This document shows, in pieces, positions 20,390 to 27,721 of a stretch of 48,964 bases of DNA. The DNA comes from Deltaproteobacteria bacterium. GTDB taxonomy: Bacteria > Desulfobacterota > DSM-4660 > Desulfatiglandales > HGW-15. Location: the NCBI GenBank assembly GCA_016930835.1, contig JAFGGA010000182.1, positions 1-48,964 on the forward strand, written 5' to 3'. The translations under genes and the position numbers were made by a program. The notes below the pieces were generated by a model that saw only the letters and a list, made by a program, of their open reading frames with translations, was not told the origin of the DNA and searched no databases. Numbering within the stretch: the stretch's first letter is position 1; the number at the start of each line of letters is the position of its first letter.

Positions 20390-20971
20390 ATGGGATATTT
20401 GCTTGGGCTTAAAGAGTACCTGGGAGTTAACTATGAAACGACCATTTTTGATCAAGCAGCAGAGTCCGGTCACCCATGGGAATTTCACCTCCACGGATAC
20501 CAAAGGGTTCAGGCCAGTGTGCTAGAGAATCTCACCTATGATGTAAAACTGGATATCAAGGGAGAGGAGAAGAAGGAGATTCCAAAAATTCATATCAAGT
20601 TTTTATATCCTCTTGACACAGCAGAAGCCGCCCGTCCTCTTCTTAAAATAGACAACCGCATCAAAGACCTTGCGCTCGAACCCATCGTATCTCCGAAAGA
20701 CAGATATTTCATCAAGAACAAATCCCTTTTCCCTCTCATGAAAGAAAAACAGGTCGTTTTTTTCTATTCCCTTGAAGGAGATGTTATACGGGGTATCATT
20801 ATGGATTTTAGTCGATACGATATCACGGTCGCCTTAAAAGGGGGCACTCTCATTACCATCTTACGGCATTCCATATATGATCTTCGGGATAAGAAGGGGC
20901 GGTGTTTCCTAAAATCCAACCAAGAAAAAACAAGGGATTGGAGGAAAAGCGATCTCTATGTTAAGGACTGA
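20390..20971 (+). CDS. Protein with two tandem Sm-like (Hfq-like) domains
   Basis: The 193-residue product has no family that I recognise at full length. Residues 120-168 read like an Hfq/Sm fold: 'VVFFYSLEGDVIRGIIMDF', then 'YDITVALKGG', then 'LITILRHSIYDL'. The last piece resembles the Hfq Sm2 motif YKHAIST. Residues 30-75 repeat the same plan: 'WEFHLHGYQRVQASVLENL', 'YDVKLDIKGE', 'IPKIHIKFLYPL'. The two halves align around YD(V/I)x(L/V)x(I/L)KG. Between them lies a charged linker. This suggests an RNA-binding, Hfq-related protein, but that is inference from pattern alone. It begins 93 bp after mnmE with a good AGGGGGTG ribosome-binding site, so it may share that transcript. No signal peptide or membrane helix is seen. 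Confidence 0.6.
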   Translation: MGYLLGLKEYLGVNYETTIFDQAAESGHPWEFHLHGYQRVQASVLENLTYDVKLDIKGEEKKEIPKIHIKFLYPLDTAEAARPLLKIDNRIKDLALEPIVSPKDRYFIKNKSLFPLMKEKQVVFFYSLEGDVIRGIIMDFSRYDITVALKGGTLITILRHSIYDLRDKKGRCFLKSNQEKTRDWRKSDLYVKD

Positions 20972-21028
20972 CTATCCCTGTCTCCCACGAACCATCCTCC
21001 CAGTGTTGAAAGGTCTCCGATAACAAAT

Positions 21029-21187
21029 TCAAAATTTTGTAACACTTTAGCTATTTTCAAAAAAATGAAACAACTGGATTCCGTGATCAAGCCTGCCCCG
21101 CACTTGATGAGGGGCAGGCTTGATCGCGGAATCCAAACCTTGCATCTCATAATTTTCAAAAGGCTAAACGGTTACAAATCTTTTAAG
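21029..21187. mobile_element. MITE-like element, copy 2
   Basis: About 159 bp bounded by imperfect inverted repeats. The left end TCAAAATTTTGTAAC (21029-21043) plus 'TTTAGCTATTTTCAAAA' mirrors the right end, which reads AAAAGATTTGTAAC then 'TTTAGCCTTTTGAAAA' on the other strand. The inner part is one 24-bp inverted repeat (21076-21099 and 21111-21134) with a single mismatch and an 11-base loop. It contains GATTCCG(T/C)GATCAAG, as in the element at 3091-3432. No protein is encoded. It separates the Sm-like gene from a 98-aa orphan frame. Confidence 0.7.
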
Positions 21188-21198
21188 TTTTTTAAAAG

Positions 21199-21495
21199 AT
21201 GGCCGAAGAAGACTATGCCAATTCAAACGACCCTATTATCGTAGGAACCCATTCCACGGCCGGCGGGGTCGACGCAGTCCTGGATGAATCTTTTACCATT
21301 GGTGAAGGTTCTTACGAGATCACCTTATACGTGGATGTGGAAGGTACCATGAACTACAGCGAAGACGGTACCCCTCCTGAGGGAGTAACATTTACGGAAA
21401 GCGTACTTGATCTTGGTCCAGGCTATGGGGAAGACCTCTATGGTGATCAAGGCCTTCACCCGTTCGTTCCGAGATTCAGTGTCGTTGTGGAATAA
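21199..21495 (+). CDS. Hypothetical 98-aa acidic protein
   Basis: I do not recognise this product. It is acidic, rich in glycine, aspartate and tyrosine, and predicted to be mostly beta ('ESFTIGEGSYEITLYVDVEG', 'RFSVVVE'), with no cysteine and no signal peptide in the frame. It starts 12 bp beyond the right end of a MITE-like repeat, with no clear ribosome-binding site. Its stop lies only three bases from the thiC stop on the other strand. It could be a real small protein, or the 3' remnant of a longer secreted beta-rich gene whose 5' part was lost when the repeat arrived. The uninterrupted frame and low-bias composition favour a coding origin. Confidence 0.45.
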   Translation: MAEEDYANSNDPIIVGTHSTAGGVDAVLDESFTIGEGSYEITLYVDVEGTMNYSEDGTPPEGVTFTESVLDLGPGYGEDLYGDQGLHPFVPRFSVVVE

Positions 21496-21498
21496 GCG

Positions 21499-22782
21499 CT
21501 AGGCCTTGAAATATTCTTTTACCTGCTTGATGGCGCAGAACTTGCCACACATGGTACAAACATCATCCTCGCCGGGTGGATTTTCAGCGCGTAATTGTTT
21601 GGCTTTTTGTGGATCAATAACCAAACGCATCTGGGTCTCCCAATCCAGATTTTTCCGGGCCATCGACATTCTTCGATCCCTTTCCCATGCCTGTTTATTC
21701 CCTCGGGCAAGATCCGCAGCATGTGCCGCGATCCGCGTAACGATTACACCTTCCCGGACATCTTCTACATTAGGCAGGCAAAGATGTTCCGCGGGCGTTA
21801 CATAGCATAAGAAATCCGCACCTGCTTCCCCGGCCACGGCCCCTCCGATGGCACATGCCACGTGATCATACCCGGCAGCAATATCCGTCACCAAAGGACC
21901 GAGAACATAAAAAGGAGCATGATGACAAAGTTGTTTCTGTAAAATAATATTAGCCTTGATCTGATTTAAAGGCACGTGGCCGGGACCCTCAATCATCACC
22001 TGGACATCTTTTTCCCAGGCCCACTTGGTGAGTTGGCCCAAGGTCATCAATTCATGGATCTGTGCCCTATCCGTGGCGTCAGCCAAACATCCAGGCCGTA
22101 GTCCATCACCCAGGCTGAGGGTAACATCATATTCCTTGGCTATGGAGAGGAGCCTGTCATAATGCTCAAACAGAGGATTTTCTTTGTCATGGTGCAGCAT
22201 CCATGTAGTTAAAAAGGCCCCCCCACGGCTGACAATATCCGTCACCCGGCCCTGGTTTTTCAGCATCTCCAATGCGGCTCGGGTAAGTCCGCAATGAACT
22301 GTAATAAAGTCCACACCATCCGCCGCCTGGGTTTCGATCACCTCGAAGATCTTATCCACTGTCAGGTGGATCAAGCCTCCTTTTTCATTCACGGCCTCAA
22401 CCACGGCCTGGTATATGGGAACGGTTCCCACCGGTATGGTCGATTCATTTAAAATTTTCCGTCTATATTGTCCGATGTCCCCACCCGTGGAAAGATCCAT
22501 CACCGTATCCGCTCCCGCCTCAATGGAGACCTTCAGCTTTTTCAATTCTTCACCCAAAACAGCCCTATCGGAAGAGGTCCCGATATTGGCATTGACCTTG
22601 ATCCGCAATCCCTCCCCGATACCACAAAAATCAAGCCCTTTATGTTTAAAATTTGCCGGGATCACCACCCTGCCCTCTGCAACCTGATTCCGAAGCCACT
22701 GAAGATCCACTTGTTCTTTTTTGGCCACCATCTCCATCTCAGAGGTGATCATTCCCTTTCTTGCCTTTGCTAATTGTGTCAT
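21499..22782 (-). CDS. thiC: Phosphomethylpyrimidine synthase ThiC
   Basis: ThiC is a radical SAM enzyme that rearranges 5-aminoimidazole ribotide into the HMP-phosphate pyrimidine of thiamine. The 427-residue product is the short form common in clostridia and Desulfobacterota. It carries 'KVNANIGTSSD', 'GADTVMDLSTGGDI', 'VDFITVHCGLT', 'LSLGDGLRPGC', 'MIEGPGHVPLNQIKANI', 'YVLGPLVTDIAAGYDHVACAIGG', 'CYVTPAEHLCLP' and the unusual C-terminal cluster motif CTMCGKFC. It lies 19 bp downstream of thiD on the minus strand. No TPP riboswitch was found ahead of the pair. Confidence 0.98.
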   Translation of the reverse strand: MTQLAKARKGMITSEMEMVAKKEQVDLQWLRNQVAEGRVVIPANFKHKGLDFCGIGEGLRIKVNANIGTSSDRAVLGEELKKLKVSIEAGADTVMDLSTGGDIGQYRRKILNESTIPVGTVPIYQAVVEAVNEKGGLIHLTVDKIFEVIETQAADGVDFITVHCGLTRAALEMLKNQGRVTDIVSRGGAFLTTWMLHHDKENPLFEHYDRLLSIAKEYDVTLSLGDGLRPGCLADATDRAQIHELMTLGQLTKWAWEKDVQVMIEGPGHVPLNQIKANIILQKQLCHHAPFYVLGPLVTDIAAGYDHVACAIGGAVAGEAGADFLCYVTPAEHLCLPNVEDVREGVIVTRIAAHAADLARGNKQAWERDRRMSMARKNLDWETQMRLVIDPQKAKQLRAENPPGEDDVCTMCGKFCAIKQVKEYFKA

Positions 22783-22801
22783 TTTATTCAGAACTCCTTA
22801 T

Positions 22802-23572
22802 TTACGATAAAAGCGAGACTACCCCCGCCCCTTGCCCACATGGATACCCTTTTTCTATGGCTTGTCGAGTAAACACATGAGCTCTTTGGATCGCTTCAAC
22901 GATATGATAACCCATCGCCAAAAAAACGGCCAGTGAAGTGGAAAACACACAGCCGCTCCCATGTGTATGCTCCGTTTCAATCCTCGGGTTCGAAAACAAA
23001 TGTACCTCCTCTCCATCATAGAGCAGATCCGTACATTTGCCTTTTAGATGGCCGCCGGTGATCACCGCATGGGGACCCCATTGTTTCATTTCTCTGGCAG
23101 CCATTTCCATCTCGTCCAAAGTCCTGACCTTTTTTCCGGTCAGGATCTCGGCCTCATCCAGGTTGGGTGTTATCACCTCGGCCAAAGGGAAAAGGTTGTG
23201 TTTAAGGAGAGAACAGGCATCCGACTTCAACAGTATTCGCCCTGTTGATGCCCTGATCACCGGATCGATAACCACATGGGATAGGCTATATTGTTTTAGG
23301 ATTTTACCCACTTCTTTGACAGCGGCCTTGGTCAAGAGCATACCAACCTTAACAGCGTTGGGTAATCCATCATCTAGAACGGCTTGAATCTGTTTTGAGA
23401 TAAAAACAGCAGGCACCTTATGTATATCGGTCACACCGATGGAATTTTGTGCGGTCACTGCCGTGATGGCAGTCAATGCATGGGCCTTAAAATGGGTGAT
23501 GGTTTTGATGTCCGCATGAATGCCGGCTCCGCCGCATGAGTCCGAACCTGCTATTGTTAATACATATATCAT
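22802..23572 (-). CDS. thiD: Hydroxymethylpyrimidine/phosphomethylpyrimidine kinase
   Basis: ThiD phosphorylates HMP and then HMP-P to HMP-PP, the step after ThiC in thiamine synthesis. The 256-residue product has the ribokinase-like family marks: 'LTIAGSDSCGGAGIHADIKTI' at the start, 'VKVGMLLTKAAVKEV', 'VVIDPVIRASTGRILL', 'VITPNLDEAEILTG' and 'TEHTHGSGCVFSTSLAVFLA', which holds the anion-hole glycines and the catalytic residue region (GSGC). I chose the ATG at 23572, which has GGACAAGA before it. A longer reading to 23590 only adds six residues. It heads the thiD-thiC unit, divergent from a cyclase gene. Confidence 0.96.
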   Translation of the reverse strand: MIYVLTIAGSDSCGGAGIHADIKTITHFKAHALTAITAVTAQNSIGVTDIHKVPAVFISKQIQAVLDDGLPNAVKVGMLLTKAAVKEVGKILKQYSLSHVVIDPVIRASTGRILLKSDACSLLKHNLFPLAEVITPNLDEAEILTGKKVRTLDEMEMAAREMKQWGPHAVITGGHLKGKCTDLLYDGEEVHLFSNPRIETEHTHGSGCVFSTSLAVFLAMGYHIVEAIQRAHVFTRQAIEKGYPCGQGAGVVSLLS

Positions 23573-23773
23573 TCTTGTCCAAAAAATCAATTTTAGTCAA
23601 TAAAAAGCTAACAACAAGCCTGCCGGGTGTCAATCAAAATCCCCACGGAAAGCAGTGCAACTTGACTTTATCCCTATATTAACCTATAAATAAACCCGGA
23701 TTCACCTTCGACCGCCGTTCCTTTTCATCACAAACCGAAAGGCCTCGTCGATGAGATTACCCATGGAGCCTTA

Positions 23774-26053
23774 ATGATAAAAAAACATCTAAGACCTTTC
23801 CTTTCCGTCAATCCCATATCCATCACCATAGGTCTCACCATCCTCGTTCTGATCATTTTTGCCATGGGCATCTCCTTGTTTGAATCGATCGAACTGAAGA
23901 CTTATGATCTACGGCTTCTATCAAGGGGTACTGAAAAGCCCTCTCCTCAAATCGTATTGGCGGCCATTGATGAAAAAAGCCTTGATGTGGAGGGACGGTG
24001 GCCTTGGCCGCGATCAAAGATAGCCGCAGTTATTGACCTCCTTTCAGAAGACGGGGCAAAAGTGATCGGTTTTGATATGGGGTTTATCGAGCCGGATGAA
24101 AACAGCAGATTGCAGTTGTTGAATGAACTTGAGAAAAAAATCAGGGCGTTAAAAATCGAGGACGCCAACTTAATGACTTTTCTGGAAAAGAGCAAACTCG
24201 ATGCCGATAATGATCTGGCCTTGGCCAATGCCATAAAAAGATCAAAAGCCGAAATCGTTTTGGGCTATTGGTTTTATATGGAAAAGACCTTTATTAATTT
24301 TGAAATTGATGACGAAAAGCTGAAAAAACAGGCTCAGCTTATCAGCAATTCCAGATATCCCATTACCTATGAAAATGCGGATCTTTATGTGGATCCATTC
24401 CAGACCGCCTATGCGCCCGAACCCAATATCGAGATCCTGAGCATAGCCGCCAAGTCCTCGGGTTATCTGAATCATGTCCCCGATCTGGAAGGTGACAGCC
24501 GGGACGGGATCATCCGATCCTTCACCCTTATCGTAAAATGCGGTCAAGAGATATATTCTCCCCTATCCATCCAGGCCGTCTGGAATTACCTCGACCAACC
24601 CCAATTAATGGTGAGGGCCGCGAGTTACGGCATAGACATCCTCATGGGAGATCGATTGATTCCTCTGGACGAAAACGGCAGGATACTTTTAAATTTCCTG
24701 GGGCCGGAAAAAACATTCCCTTATTACTCCGTGAGCGATATATTGCACAACCAATTCAACGAAGGGACTTTTAAGGATAAAATCGTTATTGTAGGTGCCA
24801 CCGCGCTCGGTCTCGGGGATACTGTCAATACCCCCTTTTCAACCACGGCAGAATATCCAGGTCCTGAAATCCATGCAACCATCATCGATAACATCCTCAA
24901 AAAAGATTTCCTGCATAAACCCCAATGGACCAAAATCTACGACGTCCTGGCTATTTTATTGCTCGGTCTTTTCTCCGGTTTTGTCATACAACGATTGGAC
25001 GCCATTAAAGGCATAATCTTTACATTATCTCTCTTTATTATCCACATCCTCGCAGGCACATGGCTTTTTACTCAATTCGATCTCTGGGTCAATATCGTCT
25101 ACCCATTATTGGCCCTCATCCTTATTTACACCTGCTTAACCCTCTATCGTTATTTCACGGAAGAAGTTGAACGGAAAAAAATCAGAAGTGCTTTTAGCTA
25201 TTATGTCTCTAGCTCCGTGGCTAATGAGATGTTGAAAAGTCCTGAAAAACTCAAACTGGGAGGTGACAAAAAAGATCTTTCCGTTCTTTTTTCAGATATC
25301 CGTGGATTCACCACCATATCGGAGGGTCTGACCCCGGAAGAACTGGTTCATCTACTTAACGAATACCTCACCGTCATGACGGATATCGTCTTTAAATATG
25401 ACGGCACCCTCGATAAATATATGGGCGACGCCATTATGGCCATCTATGGGGCTCCGGTCGACAAACCTGATCATCCATCCAGGGCGTGTAATTCGGCCCT
25501 CGATATGATGGAAAACCTAAAGAAGCTGAACGAAAAATGGATCCGGGAAGGGAAGAAACCCCTGGATATTGGGATCGGGATTAATACGGGGATGATGATG
25601 GTGGGGAATATGGGATCTGCTCAGCGCTTTGACTATACGGTCATGGGAGATGCGGTCAACCTGGGTTCCCGACTGGAAGGAACCAATAAGGTATACAATA
25701 CCCATATCCTAATCAGTGAATCGACCCATGAAAGGGTAAAAAACGAATTTGTCTGCATGGAACTGGATAGTGTGCGTGTTAAGGGTAAAAATTTGCCTGT
25801 GAATATTTTTGAGCTGATCGGCAGGCCTCAAAACGTTACCGCAGAGCAGAGAGAGGCTATCAAGTTCTTTCTAAAGGGCCTTCAACTTTATAAAAAACAA
25901 AAATGGAATGAGGCCATATCGGCATTTGAGATCGTTACGGCCATGGACCGCAATAATTATGCAGCAAAACTCTATATTGCCCGGTCTAACAATCTCAAAT
26001 TAACCCCCCCTGGTCCGGATTGGGATGGGGTGTTTACGATGAAAACCAAATAA
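23774..26053 (+). CDS. CHASE2-domain class III nucleotide cyclase
   Basis: This 759-residue membrane protein should sense an extracytoplasmic signal and make a cyclic nucleotide. It has an N-terminal membrane helix (about 15-37) and a CHASE2 sensor domain (about 40-390, starting 'LKTYDLRLLSRGTEKPSPQIVLAAIDEKSL'). Three more membrane helices follow ('VLAILLLGLFSGFVI', 'IIFTLSLFIIHILAGTWLF', 'IVYPLLALILIYTCLTLY'). The cyclase domain holds the two metal aspartates in LFSDIRGFT and YMGDAIMA, a KYMGD lysine, and 'YTVMGDAVNLGSRLEG'. The lysine and threonine favour ATP as substrate, so adenylate cyclase is likelier than guanylate. The C-terminal 90 residues look like a short TPR-type helix pair. It is transcribed away from thiD. 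Confidence 0.93.
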   Translation: MIKKHLRPFLSVNPISITIGLTILVLIIFAMGISLFESIELKTYDLRLLSRGTEKPSPQIVLAAIDEKSLDVEGRWPWPRSKIAAVIDLLSEDGAKVIGFDMGFIEPDENSRLQLLNELEKKIRALKIEDANLMTFLEKSKLDADNDLALANAIKRSKAEIVLGYWFYMEKTFINFEIDDEKLKKQAQLISNSRYPITYENADLYVDPFQTAYAPEPNIEILSIAAKSSGYLNHVPDLEGDSRDGIIRSFTLIVKCGQEIYSPLSIQAVWNYLDQPQLMVRAASYGIDILMGDRLIPLDENGRILLNFLGPEKTFPYYSVSDILHNQFNEGTFKDKIVIVGATALGLGDTVNTPFSTTAEYPGPEIHATIIDNILKKDFLHKPQWTKIYDVLAILLLGLFSGFVIQRLDAIKGIIFTLSLFIIHILAGTWLFTQFDLWVNIVYPLLALILIYTCLTLYRYFTEEVERKKIRSAFSYYVSSSVANEMLKSPEKLKLGGDKKDLSVLFSDIRGFTTISEGLTPEELVHLLNEYLTVMTDIVFKYDGTLDKYMGDAIMAIYGAPVDKPDHPSRACNSALDMMENLKKLNEKWIREGKKPLDIGIGINTGMMMVGNMGSAQRFDYTVMGDAVNLGSRLEGTNKVYNTHILISESTHERVKNEFVCMELDSVRVKGKNLPVNIFELIGRPQNVTAEQREAIKFFLKGLQLYKKQKWNEAISAFEIVTAMDRNNYAAKLYIARSNNLKLTPPGPDWDGVFTMKTK

Positions 26054-26107
26054 CGACCATCCGGAAATCTTGTGCTTCCGAATGAAGCCACCAGCATTCA
26101 GCGGTCG

Positions 26108-26124
26108 GCATTCAGTATGAATGC
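26108..26124. terminator. Possible bidirectional hairpin between convergent genes
   Basis: GCATTCA-GTA-TGAATGC is a perfect seven-base-pair stem with a three-base loop between the stops of the cyclase gene and the YdcF-family gene. There is no clean T run on either side, so a terminator role is only a guess. Confidence 0.3.
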
Positions 26125-26128
26125 ATAA

Positions 26129-26866
26129 TCATAAAAGGAAATGAAACCAATAATAAATGAGCTTCTGATACTCCAAAACCACCGTCCTCAAATACACCCG
26201 GTTTTTCCACCAGTCTGCGGGATGAAATTCCGAATATCTGGAATAGCGTATTCTGATTTGAACGTTCATCTCATCAAAAACCTTTTTATATGTAAGCCAA
26301 GTACGCCTCGTGTGGTAGGCTGATGTAACCACGATAATAGATCGAAACCCTTCCGTTTCTACGATCTCTCGTACGAGTTCCGCCTCCGCCAAGGTACTGC
26401 TCACAGGCGTTTCATCGGACAGAATCGCTGATGAAGGAACACCCAGATCTTCCAAAAGATACCTCAATAAATCGACATACAGCGGATAACCCACGCCCTT
26501 TTCTTGAATCAGTGCATAGCCGTCCAAGGGTTGCTCTTTTGCAATAAATATCTTAGGCGCCATTCCCATCTGATAGATGTCTGCGGTTTCAAGGCCCCTT
26601 TCAATATTACTACCTGCTAGACAGACTATAAGATCGGCCGGTTGTAGCGGATGGTCAAACATAAGATACCTGCCGAAGGCGGTAAGAATGGCGGCGTGAT
26701 AATGGGTCAAAAGGACATATACGACAAGCAGAAAAAAAACAAGCCATCTTATCCAGGTCAATTTGGTTAATTTGACACCTCCCGGTTCTATAGGCTCTGA
26801 TTCAGGTATGTCTTGATCGCCTTTAAGAAGCCTTCCCTCATCTTTTTCTTTATCCAACATAAGCAC
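26129..26866 (-). CDS. YdcF/SanA-family (DUF218) membrane protein
   Basis: The 245-residue product has one N-terminal membrane helix ('WIRWLVFFLLVVYVLLTHY', about 39-57) and a DUF218 domain facing outward (about 75-235). Family marks are 'DLIVCLAGSNIERGLETADIYQMG', 'ILSDETPVSSTLAEAELVREIV' and 'SIIVVTSAYHTRRTWLTYKKVF'. Relatives include E. coli SanA and YdcF and are linked to envelope integrity, but the reaction is not known. The N-terminal 35 residues are charged and cytosolic. The frame offers two starts two codons apart. It converges with the cyclase gene. Confidence 0.88.
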   Translation of the reverse strand: MLMLDKEKDEGRLLKGDQDIPESEPIEPGGVKLTKLTWIRWLVFFLLVVYVLLTHYHAAILTAFGRYLMFDHPLQPADLIVCLAGSNIERGLETADIYQMGMAPKIFIAKEQPLDGYALIQEKGVGYPLYVDLLRYLLEDLGVPSSAILSDETPVSSTLAEAELVREIVETEGFRSIIVVTSAYHTRRTWLTYKKVFDEMNVQIRIRYSRYSEFHPADWWKNRVYLRTVVLEYQKLIYYWFHFLL

Positions 26867-26991
26867 CGCCTTTTATAAAATCTTTGATACGATCAAAAAA
26901 CAGGAGAATTGTGATATAGACATTTCCTTCAAAATATTATATTTGAAAAAGACGATTACGACAATCAAAGGCTGTAAAAAAGGTAAGATTC

Positions 26992-27138
26992 ATGAAAATA
27001 AATTGCCAAGAGCATCGAATAACCATGGAGCTTCTTGCATTAAAGATAAGACTGGAAAAGGGTATCCCGGACCCGATTGAACGAAAAGAGATTGCAGACA
27101 GGATAAAAACCCTTGAGGAAGCCCTCGACCTGGTCTAG
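26992..27138 (+). CDS. Hypothetical 48-aa helical protein
   Basis: An ATG with AAAAAGGTAAG ahead of it opens a 48-residue frame beginning MKINCQEHRITMELLALKIR and ending 'KTLEEALDLV'. The product is charged and should be helical. The core 'EKGIPDPIERKEIADRIKTLE' looks like a short folded unit. It has no membrane segment. It lies head-on to dtd, with the two stops three bases apart, and divergent from the YdcF-family gene. I do not know its function. The ribosome-binding site and coding look support a real gene. Confidence 0.65.
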   Translation: MKINCQEHRITMELLALKIRLEKGIPDPIERKEIADRIKTLEEALDLV

Positions 27139-27141
27139 AAG

Positions 27142-27591
27142 CTAAAAAATCCTGTCGCTATCAAGGATTAATGTTACGGGCCCGTCATTGATCAAATGCA
27201 CATCCATCATCTCTTGAAATTTTCCTGTCTCCGTCGGGATGTTGGAATCTTTTAGTTTTTTGACGAAATCCTCATAAAGCATTTTAGCATTTTCAGGTCT
27301 TGCAGCCTTGGCAAAAGAAGGCCTTCGCCCCTTTCGGCAATCTCCCCAAAGCGTGAATTGGGAGACCACGAGGGCACTCCCTTCGGTATCAAGTAATGAA
27401 AGATTCATCAAATCTTGGTTATCCGAGAATATCCGTAAATTCATTATCTTATTGGCCATATACTCAACATCTTTTTTTGAGTCTTGCTCCCCGATCCCAA
27501 GGAGGATCAATAAGCCCTGATCGATCTTTCCAACCGTCCGTCCGTTGATTTCCACACTTGCAGTTTTGACTCTTTGCACAACCGCACGCAT
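27142..27591 (-). CDS. dtd: D-aminoacyl-tRNA deacylase
   Basis: Dtd hydrolyses D-amino acids and glycine wrongly attached to tRNA, a proofreading step in translation. The 149-residue product has the family motifs '[21 protein letters not shown]', the active-site '[17 protein letters not shown]' and the Gly-cis-Pro loop in '[13 protein letters not shown]'. Length is normal. I chose the ATG at 27591, preceded by GGAG at six bases; the frame could extend to 27618 but the extra residues are not family-like. Confidence 0.97.
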   Translation of the reverse strand: MRAVVQRVKTASVEINGRTVGKIDQGLLILLGIGEQDSKKDVEYMANKIMNLRIFSDNQDLMNLSLLDTEGSALVVSQFTLWGDCRKGRRPSFAKAARPENAKMLYEDFVKKLKDSNIPTETGKFQEMMDVHLINDGPVTLILDSDRIF

Positions 27592-27721
27592 CACATGCTC
27601 CTTTTTTAAACGATACATCTGGCATTATGTTAGAATGTTGGATATAAAGACCGAATGACCCTGCAAGTCAATATAATGAGCTAAAAGTTGATCGCTGAAA
27701 GCCGATAGTTAGAACTTTCTT

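Noticed and set aside
23573-23773. TPP riboswitch ahead of thiD-thiC
   Set aside because: The conserved CTGAGA and the later GAACCTGA / GCGTAGGGA type blocks are not found on the minus strand, and only 19 bp separate thiD from thiC.
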